Origin: Hippasteria phrygiana
Taxonomy: Eukaryota; Echinodermata; Asteroidea; Valvatida; Goniasteridae
Assembly: GCA_037893225.1 (NCBI GenBank)
Contig: JAZGUH010000628.1
Span: 434,001-498,000, forward strand
Length of the DNA: 64,000 bases
Direction: 5' to 3'
The position numbers and the translations under genes are program-made. Under the pieces are notes generated by a model, which saw only the letters and a program-made list of their open reading frames with translations, was not told the origin of the DNA and did not search any database. This document shows positions 35,301 to 47,300 of this stretch, one piece after another (within the stretch, counting starts at the first letter, position 1; every line of letters starts with the position of its first letter).

Positions 35301-38300
35301 TCGTGGTCGTTGTTTCAGTGAATAATGTACTGAATACATCAATTTTGGAGCCAAAGATGATGTTAAAGTTTCGAAAGGTTTGCGGTATCACTATGTGAAA
35401 TTGATCTCTTTTGAATTGTGTGGTTCTGAGAAGAACCGGTTGTTTTTAACTCTCGTTTTGAAGAGTATGCTCTGTTCGTCATCAGGAGACTCAGATGATG
35501 TTCAATATTAGCCAGATGTTCGGTATATTGGTGTTCGTTATAGCAAAGTTCAACTGTGCATGTATATCTGCTTTGGCACCTAAACCCTTCATACCATTTC
35601 ACAAGTTTTGACAATTGATGGATTTTTCTCCGGTTGGTTGTAGGGGGAATGCTCAAGGTGAAGGTTATAATCGGTGATTTTGTTATTTTAAAAAATAATT
35701 TGTTGTCTAGGTGTTGGTGATGGTTAGGTTAATTGGATTTATATTACATATAATGTACATGTAGGAGTACATACTTGTACATGTAGGTAGGGTTTTTGAG
35801 TTGTCCATTTCGCTTGGTGTCTGGCTGAGATATGGGTATGTTCAATAACCCCTTGCGTACAGATGACGCCATATGGCGCAAAAAAACAGTGCCCCCAGGC
35901 CGGATGATGCCATTGGCCGCTGTTTGTGCAGTTTCAAAACCATTGTTGGATTAAACAGTGCCACCAGGCCGGATGACGCCATTGGCCGCTGTTTGTGCAG
36001 TTTCAATCCATTGTTGGATTAAACAGTGCCACCAGGCCGGATGATGCCATTGGCCGCTGTTTGTGCAGTTTCAATCCATTGTTGGATTATTGTGTATAGG
36101 TTACGCTTGACTGCACAAACACATTGTAGCGGTTCGCTTGGCTGCCAGAGCCACCGCGGCACCCCGATGTCTCCCGTAAAATACCGTACTCATGGGGTTA
36201 ATCAATTCAGCATGGTTTGGGAGCCAGCCAGAAACTCAAAACTCGGCTTGCGTCCGTACAGTGGTGGTAACTCCAGTATCAGGGCCACAGCAGGGTGAGA
36301 AGGGCAGTGAATTCATTATGTCACGGGTCAACAGATTTGAAGCATGACTGAATGGGATAGCACCATTATTTATGGGATGTATCAAATGGAGGCTAAGTCA
36401 GCTGTGTCTAAACGATCAAAGCAGGTGGTGCAGGGTCGGAGAAGAATCCCCACTGGGTATAAAAGTCGACCTTACATGTATCACCACAACATTTTTTTAG
36501 GCTAGTCCTTGACCCACGGCCAGCCCCGATAGGGGCTAAGTTGCACTCCAACAACAGCTTTTGTCATTAGGTCTGGCCTCATTTAGAATTAGCACCAACG
36601 TTAGCCCCTCATCTGAATTTAGCCTGTGCGGGTTGGGGGTTAAGATATGCATGCAGGAATAGTTTTTGATGTTCGACTTTTGAGATGCGACGTGGCAGCA
36701 GACCTACCGGTCCTTTTCCCATTGTTCTCACCACTTGTGCACATGCTCAGAACTATGCGTGCGCTCAGAACTGTGCGCTCATGCTCAGAACTGTGCGCGC
36801 ATGCTCAGTACTACGCGTGCATGCTCAGAACTACGTCCGCATGCTCAGTATTATGCGCGCATGCTCAGAACTATGTCCGCATGCTCAGAACTACGCGTGC
36901 ATGCTCAGAACTACGCGTGCATGCTCAGAACTACGCGTGCATGCTCAGAACTACGCGCGCATGCTCGGAACTACGCACACAAACTCGGTACTACACGCGC
37001 ATTCTCGAACTACGCGCGCATGCTCGGACTACGCGCACATGCTCGGAACTACGCGCACATGCTCGGAACTACGTGCGCATGTTCAGAACTATGCGCACAT
37101 GCTCAGAACTACACGCATGCTCGGAACTAGCAAAAATGACCGGTATGTCTGCTGCCACTAGCGTCTGAAAATTCTCCCATTACTGGAAATTAATCAACAT
37201 TTGCATGATGTATGTATTTAAAAGCACTCAAAATGTTGCATATATATGTACAATGTACATGTTTATTCCTGATACAAATTGATACATATTTGCACCTGAC
37301 CCTTGCAACATTATTCCAGCTTCCCCCCCCCCCCCAAACATTTTTCTCCTCAATAATTTGATGGGGTAAGTGTTGGCTACAATTTAGCCTGTCCAATGTG
37401 ACTCTGGATTTGGCAAATCCCTGTATCACCGTGTGCGTCAGAGGACATGTTTGGAAATAAGCCAAATTTACATACATGTATGTGTACATTGTATGTACAT
37501 GTATAATATTCATCAGTAGTATTTGTAAAAAATTCTCGAAAGTAAGCACAACTTTAATTTGACCACTGTTTGTAATAATACATGTACTTGCGTGTCACAT
37601 TTAACGTATGACACTTGTAGTCACTCTGAAAGGACACCGACTGAAAATGAATTATACCTAACCCTGCCAGATGCAGCACAGTGCATCTGTGGTGACAGCT
37701 TCACTTTGCTGCACTCTGCACACAAGTCAATGTGACAAAGTATGCAATCTGATGCGTCTGGCAGGGTTTCTAGCCAAAATACCCTGGAGGGTTAGGGTTA
37801 TCATGAACATTCAGATCATGTGCACATTAATAAGAGAAGAATGGAGAATAACCCATGTTCTTATTTGTCAGAAATAACCGGCACTATAAGTCAACACACC
37901 ACATATACATGTGGATTATATAAATATTATGATCCCTTTCTTATTTATTTCTCGGCTTTTGTTTGTTGATCATATACTTGATCTGATTTTGTTTTGGTCT
38001 AAATTTTGTTCTTTTCTTTCTTAAATTCTGACATGTTATTTTGTTTTTGTTCAAATTTTGTTTGTAATTCTTGTTCCAGTTTTTCTTTTGTTCTTTTGTA
38101 TTTTAATACATTTTGCACATTTACACTGGTATTACAATTTAAACAATTATACAAATACATGTATGCAGTAGCATGTTTCACGGTGGATAGTTGATATTAC
38201 TATACCTCATGCATATTCATGAGCGAGACCTGAATTCCAACTGGTCAATTCACCGTCATGTGCCAGTGAATGTTTTTACTAACGACCTGTCCATACACGG

Positions 38301-41300
38301 TGATGATGGACAGTACACCGGCACATGGATAACCCGTGTATTAGCTTCCTGCTCATGAGTGTTAGGGGCGGGGACAGGAAACTAGCCCATGGGCGGGGCC
38401 ACACTTGAAGCTTCGCGTTGAGCTTACGCACGCAAGCATTGCGGTGCAGGCATCATTTCTTGCCACGGGACGGCCAACGAAATGACCACTGGTCTTGGCG
38501 AATTTATATTTTGAAGAAAAAAAAAGACGGCTGAATTTGTATGAGGTACATTGTATAGTAAAACAAATATAATATGGTTTGTAACACCTCACCAAGAGAT
38601 TCTGCGTCTTGATTAGCCGAGAGCGAGTCGCATGACATTCGCTATTTTGACTATTTTCCTGTGCACGACCAAAAGTAGTATATCGTAGCAACCAAAGTAC
38701 GATACCGTAGCAACCAAAGTACTATACGCATAACACCATTATTGTGTGGAAATACATACGGGTGTGCGCGTAGGGCATTGTGCGTATTGTTCCCAAGTGC
38801 GAGCGCTACAGGGTTGGGCCCAAACATTTCCTGAAGGGGTGGTTTAGAAAAGAGCAAGTAAATTTTCCACAAACTTCATATTGTACCTTTTAACTATATT
38901 TAGATTCAATTAATAAGTTATCTTAAAATTAAGCAGAATCTGTTGGTGAGGTGTTTAATAAAACAAATATTGACAGCTTTATCTCGTGTAGTAAAACTAG
39001 CCTTCCCTGGTGATCCATGGAGCATTCTAAGGAGGCTAGTTTTACAACACCATTCGAAGCGGTCAATATTTGTATATTATTTCATATGGACAGTCTATAT
39101 TTGCCCCTCTCTGTACAGACGTTATCGGAAATACCACCCGGCCGAGTCCGCACAATGGTCACAAGGGATTGTGGGAAGGAAAAAGAGGCAATGTTTGCTC
39201 CTTTTTCCTTCCCACAATTGCCTGTGACCATTGTGTGGACTCAGCTAAGTGGGTTTTACGATAAGGTCTATTGGAAACTAACAAACTACATGTATACATG
39301 TAGATTCCACTTCACCTCAGGAAGGAGTCAACTTCAACTACCTCGGGGAGCTAAAGACTTAAATGTTATATTTGTTTTACTCTACCTCACACATATTCGG
39401 CTGCTATCATTTATTGTCCACAAATTCTGCAAGTTCAGAATCGGTTAGCTCATGGCGAAATACTGCTGGCGTGGACATGTGTGTGTGTGCCTGCCAAGTT
39501 TGAAGCGTGACCCCGTATGATAATTCTGCGACGCCATATGATAGTTCAGTAAAATGGATCTGGAAACAACTATTGCATGGATTGTCATGCAGTAGTTGTG
39601 TGTGCACGCGTTTTTGCCCTGCGTATGGTGTGACATTCCTGTTCATGCGCTGGTACCGTACATCAACATGATGGAAAACATCAGCTGGCATGTGATAGTG
39701 AATAGACCAATTCATTAAGCCCCACCCCTGTTTTACCAATCACCACGACTACACGTGCATGCATACATGTGGTACAGGCATTGTTACCCACATGCTTGGT
39801 GGGTGGGGCTTAATTGATTAGTCTTTTGTTCAGTTGAAATTGGGCTGTTGTCATGAATATGCATGAGTATGGTAATTATAACTTTGCATAATGCCTGCCA
39901 TGTGTTATTCCAGGAACATAATTGAATGGCCTAACATGACCGGTGATATCTGCATAACATTATTTGTTTAATGCATTGAGTTGCAACTCGTATTTTACTT
40001 TGACTTTTCCTCCGTTTCTTCAACAGCTTCGAAACATTCTCCCTCTAAACGAAGAGGTTTTAATTACACTCCATCAGTAGGGGGCAGCAGACCCAGAGCG
40101 CGCACCGTCCCGGCAGAGCTGACGGACCATCAGCGGGTTCATGGCGGCAGTATGTCAGGGACGCTAGAGGCGGGAGCGTCACTATCAAACGTGGGCCAGG
40201 GTGAGTGACACAATGTATAGAGCCTATGCGTCCGATTCAACAAAACGCAGCATAACTTGTGTGTCGAAGGGTTGCAACGCATCTGATCTCTGCTCATCGT
40301 AAGCGTGAGGAATCACAAGTGCTTTTTTGCTTTTCACGTACAAACAGTCGTGTGGTTACCAGCAAAGAGTCATATTTTTATTTTATTTTCAAATCATAAA
40401 ATAAAATAAAAACGTGTTTTGTCTGGAAACTAACAGGCTTGCAACAAACAGAATCTGATTTACTGCCGAAAATGGTTTTCTTAAAATGAGAAGGAAATTG
40501 TCTTATTTCAAGAACAGTTTTCTCGTCTCACTCCCTAGAAAAGTTTTCTCGGGAGTGAGACAAGAACATTTTTCTTGAAATAAACAAATATTTTCTGATA
40601 TTAAGAAATGTAAGAAGTGTTAGAATTATCTGATGCATTGAACACATTTTAATTGTAAAATTCTTCTTTTGACATATTGTAAGTTTCAATGTATTATTCA
40701 TTGCAACTTGTGTTACGATGTGGAAAATTTGAAAAAAATATTATAGCATTTCCTGAAAGTACAGGTTATAAGATTTAATTTGATGTTTAGTGTGTTGCTG
40801 TAGATCATTCCTAGCCCACGGTATAACTTTTTTAATTTGTTACTCAGGACTACTTGTTTTGAGAAAATGAAGTTTAGAGTCGGTGAACTGTATGAATTAT
40901 ATACATGCATGTACAGTATATGTAACCAGCTCTGCAAAAAGGGCTATTATGTCGCAAAATTTGAAGATGAGTTATATACATAGTTGAATTTGTCACATCC
41001 TAAGCTTTAACTTGGTGTAGGTTTGACCCCTGTGGCATTTTGTGTTCTCGAGATATCTTGACATTTGTGTACTCCTATTTTCCAATTTAACCGAAGTGCG
41101 TTTAGAGATATAGGCCTTTAAATATCAAAAGTGCAAAGAAATAAGATAGAAGTAATTTTTACTAACATTTATTTTTTCATCTTTATTTATCAATATCAAT
41201 GTTTCTAAAAATAAATTCTGAAAATATAGATATAACAGAAGCAAACAAACCCAAAACAAAAAATCACGTATGTGAAGATTTTTTCATCCGCTTCACATAG

Positions 41301-44300
41301 AACAGCCCTGTGTGTGTTTTCACATACTGCGACATGATACCCTCTTTTGTAGAGTGGGTCACATACGTGTACATGGGTCATTCTATAAATTTGGGGTCCA
41401 AAAGTGACATTTGTTGGTGTCCCTGTTACACCTGACCTGTGTAATTTCCTATCAAGTGTCATTAAGATTGACTTTGTACTATTTTGTTATTTGTTTGGCA
41501 GGTACATTGTACTTTGCTTTACATAATCACTCTTGGAGATTGAAGGCATTTAAGAATGTGTCCTGAATTGCAATATCTTATACTTGTCACTGTGTAACAC
41601 GGACACCAAAAATGTCACAGTTTTGGACCCCCAAATTTATGGAATGGAATACGTTATTCATCGTAGTCAACAAATGATAGCAAATACTTATGTCCTGTCT
41701 CATGATGTAGTCAATGATGCAGACCATAGCATTTTGACTGCACACTGCTAGTCTTCATCAGCCGATGGTGTAAACCCGTCGGTGTAAACCCGTCGGTAGG
41801 GCGTGACATCTGACCGCACAGATCTTTTTTTGTATCAATTTCCAGCGATGGTTGGCTAAACATCATTGGAAAAAACAACCTTTTTTTCAAACACTGCCCC
41901 CAGTTGACCAACTTTAGTTAGTCCACATTTTGTTTGGCAACCGGTTACACATTCTTGAGTTGGTGCAAGCCAGCTAGTCTAGTTCCCCGACCTGATAATT
42001 CCCCGTATGTCTATTAGGGTCAAGGAACCAACTTCTGATATACAGCCAAACGCCACAAATACTGATTTGCAAGAGTCATTTCAACAGTATTTGTACAATA
42101 TTTCTTGCCGAAACCTCATATATTTTTATACTCCGGGTGCGCCCACCGAAGCGTAAATTGTAGAACAACAGGCCGTGCACAGCGGCCAAGTTCAAGGTTA
42201 ACACACGGTCCGCCTCCACAGACTTCTCGGACTTTGTGTGTGTGTACAAAACAAATGAAGGATTAGCGTGTTGAGACGTCACCCGGAGGTGAGTCCGAGG
42301 CCAGCTTGACGTTTTAACCTGTCAGCTGTGCCCGTGTATATAAACAGCCAGATCGTGTTAACATGTCCTCCGACGCGAACTGGTTTTAACCCCCTAGACA
42401 TTTTTACTAGGAGGCTTCCTCAACCTGTCAAAATCCAACACTGTGTAGTATACCTATGGCACATTCTTTGGACTTTATAGACAAATTGGGGCATCATTGC
42501 TCCATGTCAAGAAATGGTGCCAAGGCCCTACAGTACTGAACCCATCAAAACTTGACAAAACCTGCTGTTGGAGTTTGCAAGGCTTGGGGTAGTTAGGGTT
42601 AAAAGAACCAGAGATGTAAGCCCAGTTTCAGTCAGTGTGCTCCGACTGTCAGTATGAGACAGTTGTTTAATGGGGAATTTCTCTCCAAACTCCTCCAGGC
42701 GGCGCCAAGCCCAAGCTGACCCGGCCAGACCTGGTGCCGAGCACGCCGCCCAACTACGGCGAGGCCCTGCAGATCAGCGGCTCCCCGCCCCGCAAGCTGA
42801 GCTCGGGCAGCGGCAAACGGCAGGAGGCCAGCGTCACGTTCGAGAGTCCCACTCGGAGCTCCGATGGTGGTACCGTGGCTGTGGACATCGAAGACATCAC
42901 GATACGAACCGAGACTAAGGAGGAGCCGTTCGCCAGGGAGGAGCTCCAGCAGAAGCTGAGGGAGATGGACGGCCAACTAGACTACAACCAGAGGTAAGGA
43001 TGATGCTTAGCACCGATTACGGATGAGCTATTGAAGTATATGTGACCCGCTCCAGAAAAAGGTGATATAAGTCGCGCTATGCATTTACGTGTAATGGCCC
43101 TTTCAATGTTGAGAGGGTGAAATTTTTCGTCAAAATTCATTTTTTGATTTTTGTCTTTAATGACATCTAAATATCTAAAGTTTCAGGTTTGGTGCACAAC
43201 AATGTTGATTTCAGTGAATAAAGTGAAAAAAAAAACCTTTTAGAGTGCATTGTTCCATTGCATTGTATTAGAACTAGCTATTTCAAAGCCTGTTTTCTCT
43301 GTTGTGCAATTTGAACTCCATAGAACTAAATAATATGCAAAAACGCGATATCTCCAGAACGGAAAGGGCTTTGGAGCTCTATCATGTACCAAATGAAAGC
43401 TTACATTGCGGGCTTTCCAAACATACATAAAACTCATTTTTCATATTTTGCGACATAATATACCTTTTTCCAGAGCGGGTCACATATATGCTTAGGGCAA
43501 AAAAAAAAATAGTTCTGCTTCCGGTTACCCTACCTACCCTATTTGAACGGCCTCAACTCTAATGTTTTTCAGTCCTGACAAATCCCGAATGCATTCCAAA
43601 GTTGCAAACTAGATCCAAACGAGGAAGGACTTGCGAGATAACATTTGATTGATTTACTGAGAATTTACAATAGAAAAATTGCAAAAGTTTGTATATTCAA
43701 GAACGTTTCACTGGCTGATCATTTAGATCTCTTTTGCATTACAAACCAAAGATTTCCATTTTCAACCAGATCATCACACGGCTATTGTTTGTGACAGCGT
43801 TGTCCGATATTACGGGTAAACCCATTTGTCAAAACATGACTCGTATCCCATACTCATTGTTGGACATAATACGCTGTTTGTATGTCATTGGTCATGTGTT
43901 GAGCATTGCGCATACAGAAACGAAATTTTCTGCGGCCGATTTTACAAAACCTCGTGTCATTCCACTCGATCAGCTATTCCTCTGCTTTCTCTGCACATAC
44001 ACAATTTTTTTTTCTGTCTGCTTGCGTGTCCAAGTTTGTCAACTTCCCGTGCGCTGTTTTACAGTCATTTAAAACAATATACATGAGATCCACATATATG
44101 TACGATGTTCCCTGTTAGGCGCTGAATTAGCGTTAGAACCGGCAGACGCAAAACGCTTCCATAGTGTTCAGTGCAATCAGGAGCATGCTTGAAATTCCTA
44201 TGCTTGTAGATAGGTAGACAGTTGCGCATCTAGTGCATGTGTACTGCCTTGTGATGTTTTGTGTATTTGTGCTGAGGAATTCGTCAAGGGTTATTAGTAT

Positions 44301-47300
44301 TTAGCACTTAGCATGTAAGTTTTGGCATAATCGAACCCAACTTTCTTCCTTGTTAAATTTAGGGGTGTGCATTTATGAGGTAGTAGGAATCGGGTGCCCG
44401 ATTAGGGGGGAAAAAAAAGAACTGGTAAACGTTAACCCTAACTCCTTGGGTAACTTTACTAGAAAGTATCCTGAATCTGCCAAAATCCACCTATTTTGTC
44501 ATGCACAAAAAGTTGGTTTTGGTGACTGCTCAATATGGAGGTATCCTGAATCCATCAAAATTCCTGCAGTACCGCTAGGCTTGCAATCCTCAATCCATCA
44601 AAATCCCCCAGGTTTCAATATGGAGGTATCCTGAATCTGCCGAAATCCTCCAAAACAGGAGGACGATTTTGATGGATTTATGTACGTTAGGGTTAAAAAA
44701 AAAGCCAATCCCAAAAATTAAATATCGGAAATTGCTGTTCATATACATGTACTACCACATCGGTGCATCAATGCAGCAAGATGCAAGTGTGTACAGAGAG
44801 CTCTATAGCTTTACGGTATAAATTGCATTTTCGCAAGTGTCCTAAACGTTTGTTTTTCCATGTACCCTGGTTTTCATTTTGAAAATTCCGCACAAATGGC
44901 ATTTAATAAATGTCTTTTTCATTGTCTGATAAGTAATATGTTATTTCGGTTACGGGTACTCGATTCCATAATCTGGAATCGGTTCCCGATAATAGCGGTC
45001 GGGTACCCGGTTCGGATGCACCACCCCAGTTGTTAGAAGTTGTAAACGCAAGTCCGTGGTTTAAGGTTTTGTCACAACACTGTGAAATGGATGCGATGGT
45101 TTTATCTACCTACTGTACATGTTAATGGTTCATGTTAGAAAAACTTGGGCGTTTGTAATTCTTGTTTCATTGTTGACAACTTGTTTGTGTGCTTTGGAAA
45201 GTACTTGGATAAGAGTGTAACCTTGAACTCTAGTCTCCCAGATTGCTAAAAATCCAGTGGTTTTTGCAGGGTCACTGTGACTTTACTCGGGCCTTGATGT
45301 CTCTAGATTTATGCACAAAAATCTGTCACAGGGTTCAGTGTTCTTGCCAGGGTGAAATTAAAGCGTAGGGGCATTCAGCTCAAGGATGGACATTGCGAGC
45401 GCATATCGTGAAGCCCTTACGGCGTGGGGTCTGCTTAAGGGGCCCGACATTTTTTGGATTCTAGATGCTCTGTGGTGCAATCCGAGGTGATTCCTGGCCG
45501 CTCTCCCTTGACTGTTTTGAGCAAAAGTTTTAAAGATTATATTGGCGAAACTTAGTTCGTTTGAAATTGTTTAGAATATACTCTTGCTCTTAAATTTACA
45601 GCGTAGTGGTAGCGTAGGGGCAGGATTCAAGCGTAGTGCTAATTCCCGAAAGCGTAGTGGGTGCTAGCGCTATTTAATGCCTAACTAGAACACTGACAGG
45701 GTTACTGTTTTTGAGGACGTAGGACGTGGTCTAGGCAAATGTAGTGGAGCTATGGCTTATCAACTAAAACTCAACTGCAGTTGGGCATAGTTGCAGAAGC
45801 ATCAGCTTGTCATCCACTAACCAGCTAACTCATCAAACTAACATCCTTTCAGTTGGGTTGATACCAGCGGGCATTATTCAGTTTGGTCAGCAAGTACCTT
45901 TTGAGGGTTTGAATCCACACTTTGAAATTGACTTTAATTTTCTTGTTAGAACAATTGAAGCTTTAAAAATATCGGGGGAGGCGAGTTTGTCTGGGTCTGT
46001 ACATGTACATGTAGGTCTGTACAATGTAGTTCTGAAAATGGGGACAATTTCTTTGGTATCTATTGAAGATTTATCCTCTATTTAGATCTGGACCCAGGAA
46101 AACCGTAAAGGTGGTGGGGCTGGCAACTTAAAATGTGGCCAACCCCACCACCTCTGTTGTAGCCCTTTACCTGGAGTGGCTTTTAGCCTTGTATTGGGCG
46201 ACTTCCATAAAAACTAGAAACAGAACCAAAAAAGTTTAAAAAGAGAGATATGCCATCAACTACTACGATATGGAAAGTGTGGCTGCGCCCCATTGAATTA
46301 TGCAGTGTGTGGAGGTCATGTTAAAAGTTTCACAGAAATAAATTGTGCTAAAACAATGATGTACAAAAGAAATTTGATGATTTTGTTGTGTTTTTAGTAA
46401 ATTATTCAGACTTAAGGACAAACAATGTCATGGAGCCTGCCCTCACCGACAAAAGATACCTTTTTCCCCGACTGTGACGTCGTCAGTGGTAAAGCTTTGC
46501 TTGCCACATCCCTGACATCAACGACCGTGTTTAGAAATAATAGTGAATGTGTGTACATGTATTGTATTACTACTGAGGATATAGTAAAACACGACTGGGT
46601 GTACAGTTTCTGTATATCTTCCGAGGACAAGAGGAGAAAGGAAATACAAAGAAACCTTTCAGTCCTCGCACGTCAAGTTTTGTGTTGAAATCGTAGAAGT
46701 ATGGGCTTAGTCTATGGGGTCGGGTTATATTAAAGGAACAATAGGAAACACAAAGCATTGTCCTCGCACGTATTGGGAAAGTACGACTGTGTTCGGGAAG
46801 TGGTACAAATGTAAGTAGTGTTTTTACTGCCACTGACGTCAGAGTCGGAATGATTTTTTTTTTTTTGTGGCAGAGTCGTGCTCCGTGGTTTTTTTGTTTT
46901 CCTTCGAGTCTCGATAAAATACCAGAACACAAAACTACATCCAAATATTTCAGTCCTGTGTATCATTTCAGAACCGTTAATAGTATTTGTCTATTTTTGT
47001 GAAGCTTTGAAGGCCTGATAATTAAAGACGACTAGCTTTGGCTGCTTTTGGTCCATCATTCACAAGTTCACTCATGATGTACTAGAGGAATGCATATGGC
47101 CAGAGAGCGTAGCCTCACTGATCACATACTAACCATTCATACTAATCAGTGATGTAGTCGAGACCATCACAAGACCAGCCACAAGACCATTCACAAGACC
47201 AGCTTGCTACAGGCATAAGTAACAGGCATAAACTATGACAGAGGAATGCTTTTGTTACAGTTCATTTGAATAGCTTGAGACTTGAATTAAGACTGAAGGT

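Larger units (their letters stand above)
31693..40026. other. Intron h-i, 8.3 kb
   Basis: Besides the elements listed separately it contains A/T-rich unique sequence (32365-34440) with A runs near 32760 and 32800. It also has TTGGATTCTGTTGGATTC repeats ending in GGGTTAGGGTT (35098-35213), a relative of the hairpin arm (35365-35470), a TACATGTA cluster (35755-35790), and CCTAACCCTGCCAGATGCA...GGCAGGGTTTCTAG text (37660-37800). No further exon is recognised. Confidence 0.55.
40201..42698. other. Intron i-j
   Basis: It holds TCTCGTCTCACTCCCTAGAA/TTCTCGGGAGTGAGAC short inverted text (40522-40560), the TGTGACCC(G/A)CTCT element (40921-41371), a GGGT(T/C)ATTC element (41375-41646), a fragment with GGTTCC(T/C)TGACCC (41960-42040, reversed relative to 17205), and a TTAA element (42386-42602). 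The acceptor is CCAAACTCCTCCAG. Confidence 0.6.

Noticed and set aside
36735..37130. CRISPR array
   Set aside because: Tandem units have no spacers between them; the setting is a eukaryotic intron.
36647..37168. Three overlapping open frames of 130-170 codons rich in Ala/Cys/Ser
   Set aside because: Each is the same 20-bp repeat read in a different frame.
42632..42976. Reverse-strand open frame over exon j
   Set aside because: It is the antisense shadow of a GC-rich coding exon; the + strand reading has correct splice borders and phase.
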